Below are positions 8,462-19,283 of a stretch of 64,000 bases of DNA, in pieces (the first letter of the stretch is position 1; each line of letters opens with the position of its first letter). The notes beneath the pieces were generated by a model, which saw only the letters and a list, made by a program, of their open reading frames with translations, did no database searches and was not told the origin of the DNA. Source of the DNA: Cohnella rhizosphaerae. GTDB taxonomy: Bacteria; Bacillota; Bacilli; Paenibacillales; Paenibacillaceae. The stretch lies in the NCBI RefSeq assembly GCF_029525575.1, contig NZ_JAPDIA010000008.1, positions 868,001-932,000 of the forward strand, in the 5' to 3' direction. Position numbers and translations under genes: made by a program.

Positions 8462-10073
8462 ATGAAACGTACAAGCGCCATACTGGCAAGCCTTGCCGCC
8501 GCATCGCTATTGGCTACCGCTTGCGGTAACAACGACAACGGCGCGTCGCCGTCCGCCGGCTCTTCCTCGTCCGGCTCCTCCGCATCATCCGCCACGGCCG
8601 CGGCGAAACTCAAGCTGAACTGGTATGTCATTGCCTCGGCGGACGCCCTGCTTCCCAAAGGGGATGCCGACTTCGTCAAGAAGGCGATCGACGAGAAGTT
8701 CAACGTCGACCTCGTCATCGACTACATGCCGCTCGGAACGGACTTCCAGAACAAATTCAACTCGCTGGTCGCTTCCAACGATATTCCCGACGTCTTTTTC
8801 GCCGAAGGCATCCCCCTCGAACCAATACATTGCGGACGGCGTCGCCCGCGACATGACTGGCCTCGTGACGCCGGCCAACATGCCGAACTACTTCAAGTAC
8901 TGGGTCACCGAGGAAGAGCTGCCGAAGTACCAGGTCCAGGGAAAGTTCGCGCGCGCGCCGGTTCCTTACGAGAAAAATTATTACCGTTCTTATTACGTAC
9001 GCAAGGACTGGCTCGACAACCTCGGCCTGTCGGTGCCAAAGTCATACGACGAGATGGTCGAGGTCATGAAAGCCTTCACGACCAAAGATCCGGACGGCAA
9101 CAAGAAAAACGATACTTACGGCTTCACCGCATACGGCAACGGAACGAATATGTCGCTCGAATTTCCGACCTACGTAAAAAACGGCCTGTTCGGCGACTTC
9201 ATGGTCGAAGGCGACCGATTCATCGATACCCGCACGGATCCTCGCATGCAACAGGTGTTGACGGATACCCGCGCGCTTCTGGATCTCGGCGTCGTCGACC
9301 GGGACTGGCTGCTTAACAAGAACGGACAGCAGCTCGAAAAGGCGGAGCAGGGCAAAGCGGGCATCGTGCTCGGCTTCGGCAAAAACCTGGCGTTCGACAA
9401 CAACCCGGAAGGGCTCCAAGCGAAAACGAAGGAAATCACCAAAGTCGAGACCGCAAACTGGGTGGCTTTCGATCCGTTCGCCGACACGGGCACGTACCTG
9501 ACGCCTGTACCCGGCAACCCGTTCTTGTTCAGCTCGAAGTCGACGGATGAGGAAATCGAGCGTTCGATGCAAATCCTCGACTGGCTCGCGGGCGAAGAGG
9601 GCTTCCTGATGACCCACTACGGCCGGGAAGGCTCGGAGTACGCGCGCAGCGGCAGCACGATCACGCTGAACCAGGAAGCGTACAAGACGAACGTCACGGA
9701 TCAGGGCAACTTCCTGTCCGTCTACCAATGGTTCACGCCGATCTCGGGACCCGAGGCGTTCGGCGTCGAGGTGTCCGATCCGAACATCACCGAGCGCGAC
9801 AAGGAGATCGTGGCGACGATGAACGCCTACAAGCTTGTACCGTCGGTCGGTACCAGCCTTGTCGTCAAGGAAGGCATGGACCTGGCCGCGCTTCGCAAGC
9901 GGATGAACGAGCTCCAGATCAAGGTGCTCTACGACGACAAGACCGCCGCCAACTGGCCGGCTTACCGCCAGGAGCTGATGACGAAGTATGCAGGCAAGGA
10001 AATTTTCGATTACTACGCGCAGCAAGTTTCGGAGGCGCGAGGTACGACGGTGAGCTTCGACGCGGGCAACTGA
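8462..10073 (+). CDS. Extracellular sugar-binding lipoprotein, ABC transporter (frameshift at 8812-8816)
   Basis: An approximately 536-residue solute-binding lipoprotein that delivers substrate to the two upstream permeases. It has a signal peptide with a lipobox-like end (LLATAC, residues about 17-22), then a Ser/Ala-rich linker and the long binding domain typical of LplA/YtcQ-type proteins. The sequence as given breaks at C5 (8812-8816); removing one C joins DVFFAEGIP to SNQYIADGVARDMT in one frame. This looks like a homopolymer error. The start ATG follows AGGGAGG at normal spacing. A perfect 15-bp hairpin lies after the stop. Confidence 0.88.
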
Positions 10074-10090
10074 TCGCCTTGATAGAGCTG

Positions 10091-10122
10091 AAGGCGGAGA
10101 GCCGGCACCGGCTCTCCGCCTT
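10091..10122 (+). promoter_or_regulatory. Strong intercistronic hairpin after the binding-protein gene
   Basis: A perfect 15-bp inverted repeat (AAGGCGGAGAGCCGG / CCGGCTCTCCGCCTT) has only a 2-base centre. There is no T-run, so it more likely protects the upstream mRNA or partially attenuates transcription than terminates it. Such a structure would raise binding-protein levels over downstream enzymes. Confidence 0.7.
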
Positions 10123-10153
10123 CGTCGAATGAAGAAGCGAAAGGGGAGCGCAC

Positions 10154-12227
10154 ATGAACGGTTGGCAACGGCAGGCCGACGATGTGACGGCGCTGAAGCG
10201 ACTGCCGTCAGGCGGAATTCGGGCCGGCGAGACGATTCTGGTGCGCGGCTTCGCGGCGGCCGGAGACGGCGGGGCGAAGTCGGTGGCGTGGCATCCGGAA
10301 TGCGAGCTGGAAGACGATGGAGGCTTGGTTCACGCGCCGGCGGACGGCGGGCGAGGGAGATGGATCGTCGCGCACGAAGGCGTCGGAAAATTCAGTTACT
10401 TCGGCGTGTTCGGACCTGAGACCGCTGCGGACACCGCACTCGATGCGATGCTCGCACATCCTTCCATCCGGCGGATCGAAGCGGACTGCGATTTGAACTT
10501 CACGCAGCGGCACCGGATCGCCCGCGGCTTTATCGATCTGAATTTCAACGGCTTCACGGTCACAACGACGGGAATCGAGCCCGCACCGCCAAACAATCCG
10601 TTCGCGGCGGTTTTCTTCTTCCGTGGCGAGGAGACGGGCGACGTGCAGCGCGTCGTGCTCTCGGAGACGCTGTCGGAGTTGGAAGATCGCTTCGAAGTGG
10701 CGGACGCCGCGGCGTTCAAGGTCGGCGATTGGTGGCTCGTGCGCGGCGACCGGCTGTCCGGCGGCGCCGAACGGGAGCTGGAGAAGCTCGTCAAGGTGAC
10801 GGATGTGCCGGACCCGAAGCATGTGCGCTTGCAGTACAAGAATGGATGGACGCTGGAGGCGGGCCGCGTCCTCGAGTATCGGCGGGTGAAGCCGATCGTG
10901 CAGGCGAACGTGCGAAACATGAAGTTCGTCGCGAAGGGCGCGACCGAAGCGTCCGGCTCGCATCCGCTCGCCTTCGAGTACGCGGTCGAATGCGATGCCG
11001 TCGGCATCGATGCGACAGGCACGTATTGGCCGGTCGTCATGCGGCGCTACAACACCTTTTACGTAACGGAGCGCTGCCAGCTGCTGAATCCGGCCGAGGT
11101 CGTCGTCGGAGGCACCGGCTATCTGACGCAGCAAATTTATTGTTTGTACGGCCATGTGCGGGACTGCCTGACGAGCAACGGCAGGCACTTGAACGACTTC
11201 ACCGGCTCGGCCTATTGCCATGTCGAAAACTGCCATGCCGACGGGGACGATCTCGGCGCGTTCGTGACGCACGGACAATTTGAGCACGATCTCACCTATG
11301 TCGGCAACTCGGGCCTCATGTCGTTCGCCAACAGCGGGCCGACCTGGGGAGAGAGCGCGAAGCGGATTACGGTCAAGCAGCATGTGGCTTCGTGGTTTCT
11401 GGCCTTTCGAAAGGTGACCGATTTGACGCTCGAAGACGTGCATGTCTACGCGCGCGCCGGCGTCGAAAATACCGCGGATACAGGCTCCTTCTGGCTCAAT
11501 GCCGACGGGGTGCAGATGAAAAACTGCACGGCGGAAAAAATGGTGAAATTCAAGCAGGTCTCCGCGCGCTCTCGGCGCCCCTCCGTCGTGGAAAATTGCG
11601 CCTTTGCATTGACGAAAGGGCGACGCGTCTCCCATGAGGAAGTCGCGTCCGAGCTGACGTTCCGCGGGTGCCGGTTCACGGGCTCGGACGGCAACGCGTT
11701 CGCGGGAACGGGGGGATTTGCGCTTTCTGGATTGCCGAATCGAGGGGGGGCGGGACCCGACGCCCGCCCGATCCGATTTGCGGGTAAGCGATTGACGATT
11801 CGCGGCGGAGAGATTCGAAATTCAGGATTCCGACTAACCGGCGGCGGCGAAGTCCGACTGGACGTCGGATCGGGCGCGACGATCTCGGGGGAGCAACGGA
11901 GAGCAAGCGTTTTTCAGCAGAAGCGGAGAGCCGGGAGGAGGCGCGACGAGCTGGAGATTCGACGGCGCGAGCAGCATGGCCGCCTGCCCGGCGACGGCGC
12001 ACTTCGCCATCGCCGGCAACGACGCCGATCACGCGTGCTTCGTGACCGGATCCGCCTTTGAAGGCGGCCGCTTCGAGGTGTCCGAAGGCGCGTTCGGCGA
12101 AGGGAGCTGCATGCTGTACGATTCAAACGTCGAACGCGGCGTGGATCGAAGCGCCCTGCCGCCCGAATCTGCGGCGATCAGGCATCGCGAAGGCAATCTC
12201 CTGCTGCCGGCACGTTCGACAAAATAA
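10154..12227 (+). CDS. Right-handed beta-helix (pectate lyase/GH28-like) protein, cytoplasmic (frameshift at 11887-11891)
   Basis: An approximately 690-residue protein with the opening of Pectate_lyase_3/beta-helix proteins (a DDVTAL element, about residues 8-13) and repeated short strands such as VENCHADG and MKNCTAEK. The reading frame breaks at G5 (11887-11891); removing one G restores a frame that continues to the stop at 12227 and adds about 112 C-terminal residues. No signal peptide is visible, so it would act on imported oligosaccharides inside the cell. It lies between the transporter and the intracellular enzymes. I cannot identify catalytic residues, and lyase versus hydrolase is open. 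Confidence 0.7.
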
Positions 12228-12252
12228 GCGTTAACCATGGAGGATAACAATC

Positions 12253-12910
12253 GTGAACGATCAAGAACTGTTCGACCGCATGAGCGAATCGCTCTATTCG
12301 GCGGTCCTGTCCGACACGCTCGACGAGCTGGGCTACCGCAATCAAGTGATGAGGGAAAACATCAATCCGATCGATCCGGATTGGGTCGTGGCCGGACGCG
12401 CCAAGACGATCCTGTCCGTCGACGTGCACTACTTGCCGGATCAACCCTATGAACAGGAGATTGCGGCAGTCGACAGCATCAAGCCGAATGAGGTGGTCGT
12501 CGGCTGCACGAACGAGTCGCTGCAGAACGGGCTGTGGGGGAGAGCTGCTCTCGACGGCATCCAAGATGAGAGGCGCGCGCGGCGCGATCGTCGACGGCCT
12601 CATCCGCGATACGAAAAAAATTCTCGAACTGGGCTTCCCTGTATTCGCGACGGGGACGAAGCCGGTCGATTCGCAAGGACGCGGACTCGTCATCGAATAC
12701 GATATTCCGGTCAAATGCGGCGGCGTGCTCGTCCATCCCGGCGACGTCATCTTCGGCGACAGGGACGGCATCGTCGTCATTCCGGCCGCGCTGGCAGAAG
12801 AGGCATTCAGGCGTGCGCTGGACAAGGCGACCCGCGAGAACCATACGCGCGACGAGCTGCTGCAAGGAAGGACGCTGCGTCAGGTTTACGACAAGTACGG
12901 GGTATTGTAA
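12253..12910 (+). CDS. RraA-family protein, probable 4-hydroxy-2-oxoacid aldolase/decarboxylase-like (frameshift at 12536-12540)
   Basis: An approximately 218-residue protein starting at GTG after GGAGGATAAC. It shows the RraA fold signature: AVLSDTLDELG near the N-terminus, then GELLSTASKMRGARGAIVDGLIRD, and GDVIFGDRDGIVVIP near the end. Family members bind a divalent metal and cleave 4-hydroxy-2-oxo acids, or inhibit RNase E. A G5 run (12536-12540) carries one extra base; removal joins NGLWG to ELLSTASK. In this operon, between a beta-helix protein and sugar-acid enzymes, an aldolase role on a 2-keto-3-deoxy acid is a reasonable inference but is not proven. Confidence 0.82.
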
Positions 12911-12942
12911 GCACTTGCGAAAAAAGGAGGTTGGCGGCAGCC

Positions 12943-13708
12943 GTGAGATTGCGGGGTAAACGGGCGCTCGTGACCGGAGCGACAAGAGGCATCGGCGAAG
13001 GCATAGCCAAGCGCTTCCTCGAGGAGGGCGCCAGCGTCGTGCTGCTGGACCGAAGCGAGACGGAGCTTCAAGCGGCGCTCTCGCGGCTGGAGACCCGATC
13101 GCCGGGGCGCGTCGCGATCGAATCGTGCGACCTGGGCGACGAAGCCGGCTTGGAGCGGGCGGCACAATGCGCCTTCGAACGCTTCGGGGGGCATCGACAT
13201 CTTGATCAACAACGCAGGCATCGCCTACCGGGAGGCGTTCCTGTCGATCCCTTCCGCGCACTGGAACGCCGTCTTCGATATCAATGTGCGCGCGACGTTC
13301 AGGCTCGGTCAACTGGCTGCGAGCCGAATGATCGCTCAGGGAAGCGGCGGCTCGATCGTCAACATGAGCTCGAAAAACGGACTGGCCGCAAGCAGCTGGC
13401 TCGCCCATTACAATGCCTCGAAGGCGGCGGTCATTTTATTGACCGAATCGATGGCGGTCGAGCTCGCGGCGCACGGCATTCGCGTGAACGCTGTCGCGCC
13501 GGGCTTCGTCGACACGCCGCTGGATCGCAAGCTCCGGGCGGAATCGGGCCTGCCGGCGTATTCGTCGCGCACGCCGATGAAGCGGGGCGGCACGGTGGAG
13601 GAGATCGCGAACGTCTTTTTGTTCCTCGCCTCCGACGAAGCTTCATACGTGACCGGCTCGACGCTTCGCGTCGACGGCGGCCATCTGGCCAACGGCAGCG
13701 AGCTTTAA
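12943..13708 (+). CDS. Short-chain dehydrogenase/reductase, sugar dehydrogenase-like (frameshift at 13186-13191)
   Basis: An approximately 254-residue classical SDR. It has the cofactor motif TGATRGIGEG, the NNAG motif, and the catalytic Ser...Tyr-x3-Lys (NMSSKNG and HYNASKAA). The C-terminal GGHLANGS is usual for the family. Translation probably starts at GTG 12943, 12 bases after AAGGAGG. The frame breaks at G6 (13186-13191); removing one G gives RFGGIDILINNAG. Its place beside an amidohydrolase and an IlvD-type dehydratase suggests that it oxidises an aldose to an aldonolactone. Confidence 0.85.
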
Positions 13709-13739
13709 AAGAGGAACAAACAAGGAAGGCGGCGAGCCC

Positions 13740-14583
13740 ATGATTTTCGACAGTCATACGCATCTGTTCGGTCCGGGCATGGTGTCCGGTCCGTCCGATC
13801 AGGCGATTAAGCGCGCCTGGGGGGCCGGATATGAACGTAGAGGCGACGCCGGCGCAGCATCGGGAAAATATAAAGGCACTTCGGGGCTCGATCGTGCTTG
13901 CCTTTGCCGGGCACGCGACGGGCATGGTCGTGCCGAACGAGTACGTCGCCGATTATTGCCGGACCGATCCGGACCGTCTGTTCGGCTTCGCCAGCGTCGA
14001 TCCCAATCGTCCGGACTGCGTGGACGCGTTCGAGACCGCGATCCGGGAGCTGAAGCTGCGCGGCCTCAAGCTCGGTCCGATCTATCAAAACTTTTATCCG
14101 GATGACCAAGCGCACTTCGCACTTTATGCCAAGGCGCAAGAGCTTGACGTGCCGATTCTGTGGCATCAGGGTACGTCGTTCGTGCCCGAAGGCTATCTGG
14201 ACGCGTCCCGTCCGGCGATGCTGGATCCGATCGCCAGAGCTTTTCCCCGTCTGAAAATGATCGTGGCGCATATGGGGCATCCGTGGGTGGACGAATGCAT
14301 ATCGCTGGTTCGCAAGCATCCGAATTTGTACATGGACCTGTCGGCGCTCGGCGGACGGCCGTGGCAATTCTACAATGCACTCGTGTCGGCGCTGGAGTAC
14401 GGCGTGCAGGACAAAATTTTGTTCGGCTCCGACTATCCGTTTTTCACGACGCGGCAGACGATCGAATCGCTTATGCGCATCAACGATCTGGTAGAGGGAA
14501 CGAAGCTGCCGCGAGTCCCGGATACGGTCGTCGAGGCGATCATCCATCGGCCGACGCCGGAGCTGCTCGGACTTGTTCCATAG
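13740..14583 (+). CDS. Amidohydrolase_2 family metal-dependent hydrolase (frameshift at 13819-13824)
   Basis: An approximately 280-residue TIM-barrel amidohydrolase. Metal and catalytic residues are visible: DSHTH at the N-terminus, a His in ILWHQG, a His in IVAHMGH, and an Asp in FGSDYPF. The frame breaks at G6 (13819-13824), and deleting one G joins RAWG to PDMNVEATPA. Family members act as lactonases or decarboxylases. Between an SDR and a sugar-acid dehydratase, an aldonolactonase function is the simplest inference. Confidence 0.8.
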
Positions 14584-14619
14584 GGCGCAGCTTCAAAAAT
14601 GAAGAAGGGGAGAAGTCCG

Positions 14620-16363
14620 ATGGCGCAAGGAGACGGCGAGCACGAAGCTGAGGCTTCGTCCGCCCGCAAGCTGAAGAGCGAGTCGTATTTTCAGGAAAAG
14701 GAACTGTGGGGCTTCATCCATCGTTCCTTCACGAAGTCGATGGGGTATACCGAGGAGGATCTCCGCAAGCCGGTCATCGGCATCTGCAATACGTTCAGCG
14801 AGCTGAACAAGTGCCATTCTCACTTCAATGAGCTGGTCGAATATGTCAAACGGGGCGTCTGGCAGGCGGGCGGGCTTCCGATGGCATTCCCGACGATCTC
14901 GATCGGCGAGCCGTATATAAAGCCGACATCGATGCTGCTTCGCAATTTGATGGCGATGGACACCGAAGAGATGATGAAGGCGCAGCCCATCGACGGCGTC
15001 GTGCTCATCGGCGGCTGCGACAAGACGGTGCCGGCACAGCTCATGGCGGCGGCCAGCGTCAATATTCCGGCGATCGTGCTCACGGGCGGCCCAATGCTGA
15101 ACGGCAGGCTGAACGGCCGCTCGCTCGGGGCCTGCACGGATTGCTACGGCTTTACGCTGGAGCACAAGGCGGGCAACATCACGGACGAAGAGCTGGCCAT
15201 CGCGGAGAATGCGGTCTGCCGAAGCGACGGGCATTGCATGGTGATGGGGACGGCCAGCACGATGGCTTCGATCGCGGAAGCGATCGGCATGGCGCTGCCG
15301 GGCAACGCGGCCATCCCTGCGCCGGACAGCCGCAGGAGGCATATGGCCGAACGGACGGGCAAGCAGATCGTCGAGCTGGTCCGCCGGGATATCCGTCCGC
15401 GCGACATCATGACTGCGGAGGCGCTAGAGAACGCGATCGCGGTCACGATGGCCAGCGGCGGCTCGACCAACGCGATTATCCACTTGATCGCGATCTCCCA
15501 GCGGTTGGGCCGCAAGCTGCCGCTGGAGACGTTCGACGCGATCAGCGCCTCCACGCCGTTTATTCTGAATCTGCGGCCTTCCGGCAAGTACCAGATGGAG
15601 GAATACTTCGAGGCCGGCGGCGTACCCGCTCTCATGAAGGAGCTCGAGGCGCACCTGCACCTCGATTGCCTGACGGTGACCGGACGAACGATAAGAGAGA
15701 ATCTCGCTTCGGCGCGGACGCTGAACCGCGACGTCATACGCACGGCGGCGGAGCCGCTCGACGCGCAGGGCGGTATCGCGGTGCTGCGGGGCAACCTTGC
15801 GCCGGATGGCGCGCTGGTCAAGCAAACCGCGGTAACCGCGCGCTTGAAAAAGCATCGGGGCCAAGCGGTCGTTTTTGAGAGCCCGGCGGATATGGAGGCC
15901 AGGATCGACGACCCGGATCTGGACGTGGACGAAAACAGTGTTCTCGTGCTGAAGAATGCGGGGCCGAAGGGGGGCACCGGCCATGCCCGAGATCGGGCAG
16001 ATTCCGATCCCGAAGAAGCTGCTCGTCCAGGGGGTGCGCGACATGGTACGGATCTCGGACGCGAGAATCAGCGGCACGTCCTACGGCGCGCTGATCGTTC
16101 ACGCGGCGCCCGAAGCGGCGGTCGGCGGCAATCTGGCGTTGGTGCGCACGGGCGACTGGATCGAGCTGGACATTGACCGCCGCAAGCTGGAGCTGAAGGT
16201 CACGGACCAAGAGCTGAAGGAGCGCCGTCAACACTGGCAGGCGCCTGCGCCGCAGGACGACCGGGGTTACGGCCTGTTGTTCCACGAACGGGTGCTTCAG
16301 GCGAATTTGGGCTGCGATTTTGACTTCCTGCTGCCGAAGGCGCTGCGGGAGGAACTGCTGTAG
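14620..16363 (+). CDS. IlvD/Edd-family sugar-acid dehydratase (frameshift at 15969-15974)
   Basis: An approximately 580-residue Fe-S dehydratase. Family landmarks are VIGICNTFSELNKC, GEPYIKPTSMLLRNL, VVLIGGCDKTVPAQL, ASGGSTNAIIH, and the C-terminal DARISGTSYGALI. The pattern around GCDKT and the RPT-like PTSML segment is closer to pentonate/hexonate dehydratases (arabonate, xylonate) than to branched-chain IlvD. A G6 run (15969-15974) has one extra G; the corrected frame reads GPKGAPAMPEIGQIP. The start is the ATG at 14620 behind AGGGGA. It ends the operon, and a strong terminator follows. The product would be a 2-keto-3-deoxy sugar acid. Confidence 0.88.
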
Positions 16364-16407
16364 CCGCTCGGGGATGGCCATATGGTGACAGTGGCTGTAA
16401 TCAAACA

Positions 16408-16434
16408 CCGTCAGGGTGAGCTATGCCCTTGCGG
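16408..16434 (+). repeat. Degenerate copy of the cysI-downstream hairpin
   Basis: CCGTCAGGGT (16408-16417) and GCCCTTGCGG (16425-16434) repeat, with two changes, the arms of the hairpin at 2909-2933. Both copies lie about 40 bases after the last gene of an operon. Confidence 0.45.
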
Positions 16435-16437
16435 CTC

Positions 16438-16464
16438 AAGGAGCCTTTTCGGCTCCTTTTTTTT
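16438..16464 (+). terminator. Strong intrinsic terminator of the catabolic operon
   Basis: An 8-bp stem AAGGAGCC / GGCTCCTT with a 5-base loop, followed by a T-run, 75 bases after the dehydratase stop codon. Confidence 0.9.
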
Positions 16465-16584
16465 GTGCGGTTCGGCCTACCGAAGCGAAAAGAGATGCTA
16501 TGCCATCCGGCAAAAGTATATCGTTTACCGGGTCATCTGACGCATTTTACAAAAGGGAGTGTTCACGTTATCCATTATGAGGGA

Positions 16585-16614
16585 ATAATATTAATATATA
16601 TAAATTAATATTAT
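16585..16614. promoter_or_regulatory. Perfect 11-bp inverted repeat upstream of the glycosidase
   Basis: ATAATATTAAT (16585-16595) and ATTAATATTAT (16604-16614) are perfect complements separated by eight bases, within a short AT-rich patch just before TTGACA (16619-16624). It may be a regulator site or an early hairpin. I do not see a well-spaced -10 box for that TTGACA. Confidence 0.4.
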
Positions 16615-16654
16615 CGATTTGACATCCGATATAAAAGGGTAACAAAGGAGGTTT

Positions 16655-19136
16655 ATGATGAAAAATTCATATAATAGGAAATTAAAGATTATTATTTCAG
16701 TTGTTTTGGCGTTCATCATTGCAATACCCGCGCTCCCGAACGAAAGCGCCCATGCCGAAGGCACGTTGATCAAATCGGGCAATTATTTATACAGCCCGCA
16801 GCCAGACGCGGGCAGCTCTCCCGATCGCGTGACAAGCGGACTGGTATCGACGGCGAACGGCGTGCTGGTTGACGGTTTGAGCAACTATGCCGGTTGGATG
16901 GGCAGCGGGACCGCTTTGACGACCGTAAGAGTCGTTTTCGATCTCTTAAGGGACTATCCGTTGGAGCAGATCAACATCGTCATGAATTCCCAAAACATTT
17001 ATTGGGGCTTTAAAGATATCACCGTCAAGTATCGGCCTGAAGCGAAGCTCGGCTACTATATCGCCGCCAGGCATGTCAGGTCGGGCACGAATCTGAATTA
17101 TACCGTCACCGTGCCGATGGCCAACGCAACGGCCAGATATGTCATCCTGGAAATCCGGCGAACGCAGCAGTATCAGCATATCCCGCTCACGGAAGTGGAG
17201 TTTTACAAAGGGACCGGCGAAGCGCGCGAGATTTCGACCGACGCCCTTACTGCGACGGATCTCAAGGCCGAGCTGTCCAAGGATGCGCTGATGGTCGACA
17301 AGTATGGTCAATGGATAAGCGAGACGTGGCCCGGCAAAGTCGGCTACGACGTGCAGCTTCAATTTGAGTATGCGAACGAAGCGACTCAGCTGGCGACGAC
17401 TGCTTTGAACCTGGCTAAATACGACGCTTACGGCGGAATTAAAAGTATGGGCAAGTACGCAGCGACCGGATTTTTCCGACTGCAAAAAAATAGACGGCAA
17501 ATGGTGGTTCATCACGCCCGATGGCTATCCGTATATCATGAAAGGCGTCGATGCGGCAAGTCTGTGGGAGGCCGGCTACAAGACGCCGGTCAACAAAGCC
17601 GACGGGAGCCCGAGGATTGTGTTCGACGAGCTGCCGGACAAGAGCTTGTATGCTCCGGCTTATACCAACGATACCAACGGCCAGTACGTGAGCTTCGTCG
17701 TCGCCAACGTCATGAAAAAATACGGCGACAACTACGAGGCGAAATGGGAAGACATCACCAAGAAGCGGTTGATCGATTGGGGCTTTAACGCGTTCGCAAA
17801 ATGGACAAAGCCGAAGGGTGTCACTTTCCCTTACGTTCAAGTGCTGCAGGACCCTGCGAACTTGCGGAGAATTTTGTGGACGTACGACGTCTTCGATCCG
17901 GAGAGCGAGACGATCATCGACAGCGCGCTGAAGACGCAGCTTCAAGCTGCGAGAAGCAGCGCATGGCTCATCGGATATACGTATGACAACGAAGCGGGCT
18001 GGGACAGCGAGATCGTGAAGCAAATCTTGCAATACGACGAGAGCTCCCCCGCCAAAAGTGCGTTCGTCGATTTTATGGCCGCCCGATACAGGGGCGACCT
18101 GGGAACGGTCAATCGACTGCTCGGAACGAGCGCCGCATCGTTCGTCGCGCTGAAGAATACGAGAATCGACATCGCCAAGGTGCCGGCCGTCGACGTATCC
18201 GAATATATCCGGCTGGCGTCCAAAACGTATTATTCCACGATCCGCAACATCATCAAAAAGTACGATGCGAACCATCTGTTCCTCGGCAGCTCCGTCGTTC
18301 CGACCTGGCGCACGAGCTTGGATTGGGATCAAGGAGCCATGCCCTACGTCGACGCCTTTTCTGTGGACAGCTACACGCAGAACGCTGATTGGATGGCTAA
18401 ATACGCGGCTTACGACAAACCGCTCTTGAATCAAGAATACTCGTTTGGTACCGCAACCAGGGGACTGACCTATATTAGCGCTCCGACGAAGACGGAGAGC
18501 ATCGCGGACAGAGGCAGGGCGTTCGAGACGTTTATCGAGAGCCAAGCGGCCAATCCGCTGTTCGTCGGATCCGGCTGGTATTCGTACTACGATCAGCCGG
18601 TGACGGGAAGGCCGGACGGCGAGAGCTACAACACCGGTCTCGTGAATCAGCAGGATCAGCCCTATACGGAAATGGTGGCCTCTATGAAGGAAGCGCATGC
18701 CGTACTGGAGAGCCTGCATGCCGGCGCCGCTGCGCCGGTCGCGACCGCACCGGCTCCAACCATGATCGAAGCCGAGAAATATGGCGCGCAGCTGGGCGTC
18801 GCAATCGCCTCCGGCTCGACCGGCGCGCAATATATCGGCGCCCTGAAGCCCGGCGATTGGACGGCTTACGCCAACGTGAACCTGACGGGAATGACCAAAG
18901 CGGAGTTTAAATTCGCTTCGGACAAGACGGGCATCGTTCGGCTGCGGATCGGCGGTCCTTCAGGCACCGTCATCGGCACGCTTAATATCGCGTCGACGGG
19001 CGGCCTGCAGACGTGGAAAACGGCGCAGATCGCGCTCGCGCCTGCCGCGGGCATTCAAAACCTGTACCTCACGTTCGAGAACGCGGCCGGCGACGAAATC
19101 GGCAATATCGATTATTTCAAGTTATTAGCCGCCTGA
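16655..19136 (+). CDS. Secreted GH50-like (beta-agarase-type) glycosidase with CBM6-like C-terminus (frameshift at 17484-17490)
   Basis: An approximately 826-residue secreted protein. A signal peptide ends near SAHAEG (about residue 35). A discoidin-like region follows, then a clan GH-A-like catalytic domain opening with DGKWWFITPDGYPYIMKGVD. The probable acid/base is in GYTYDNEAGW and the nucleophile in LLNQEYSF. The last 120 residues (from MIEAEKYGAQ to IDYFKL) look like a CBM6. An A7 run (17484-17490) has one extra A and splits the catalytic domain; deletion restores it. AAAGGAGG precedes the ATG. The DNE/NQE pattern fits GH50 agarases, but the substrate is inferred only. Confidence 0.75.
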
Positions 19137-19155
19137 TTCAACGCGAAGCAGCGCT

Positions 19156-19187
19156 AACAACCCGATGCCTCTGAGGCTCGGGTTGTT
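19156..19187 (+). terminator. Terminator-like hairpin after the glycosidase
   Basis: Perfect 10-bp stem AACAACCCGA / TCGGGTTGTT, with an inner GCCT/AGGC extension, 20 bases after the stop codon. The T-run is short. Confidence 0.65.
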
Positions 19188-19283
19188 TAACATTATATTG
19201 CACAAGCTTCGGCGGGGAGGGAAAGCGTTCATGAACGGAAAAAGATCGAATCATGTCTATGAACTTCGCCAAGCTGGAATATC

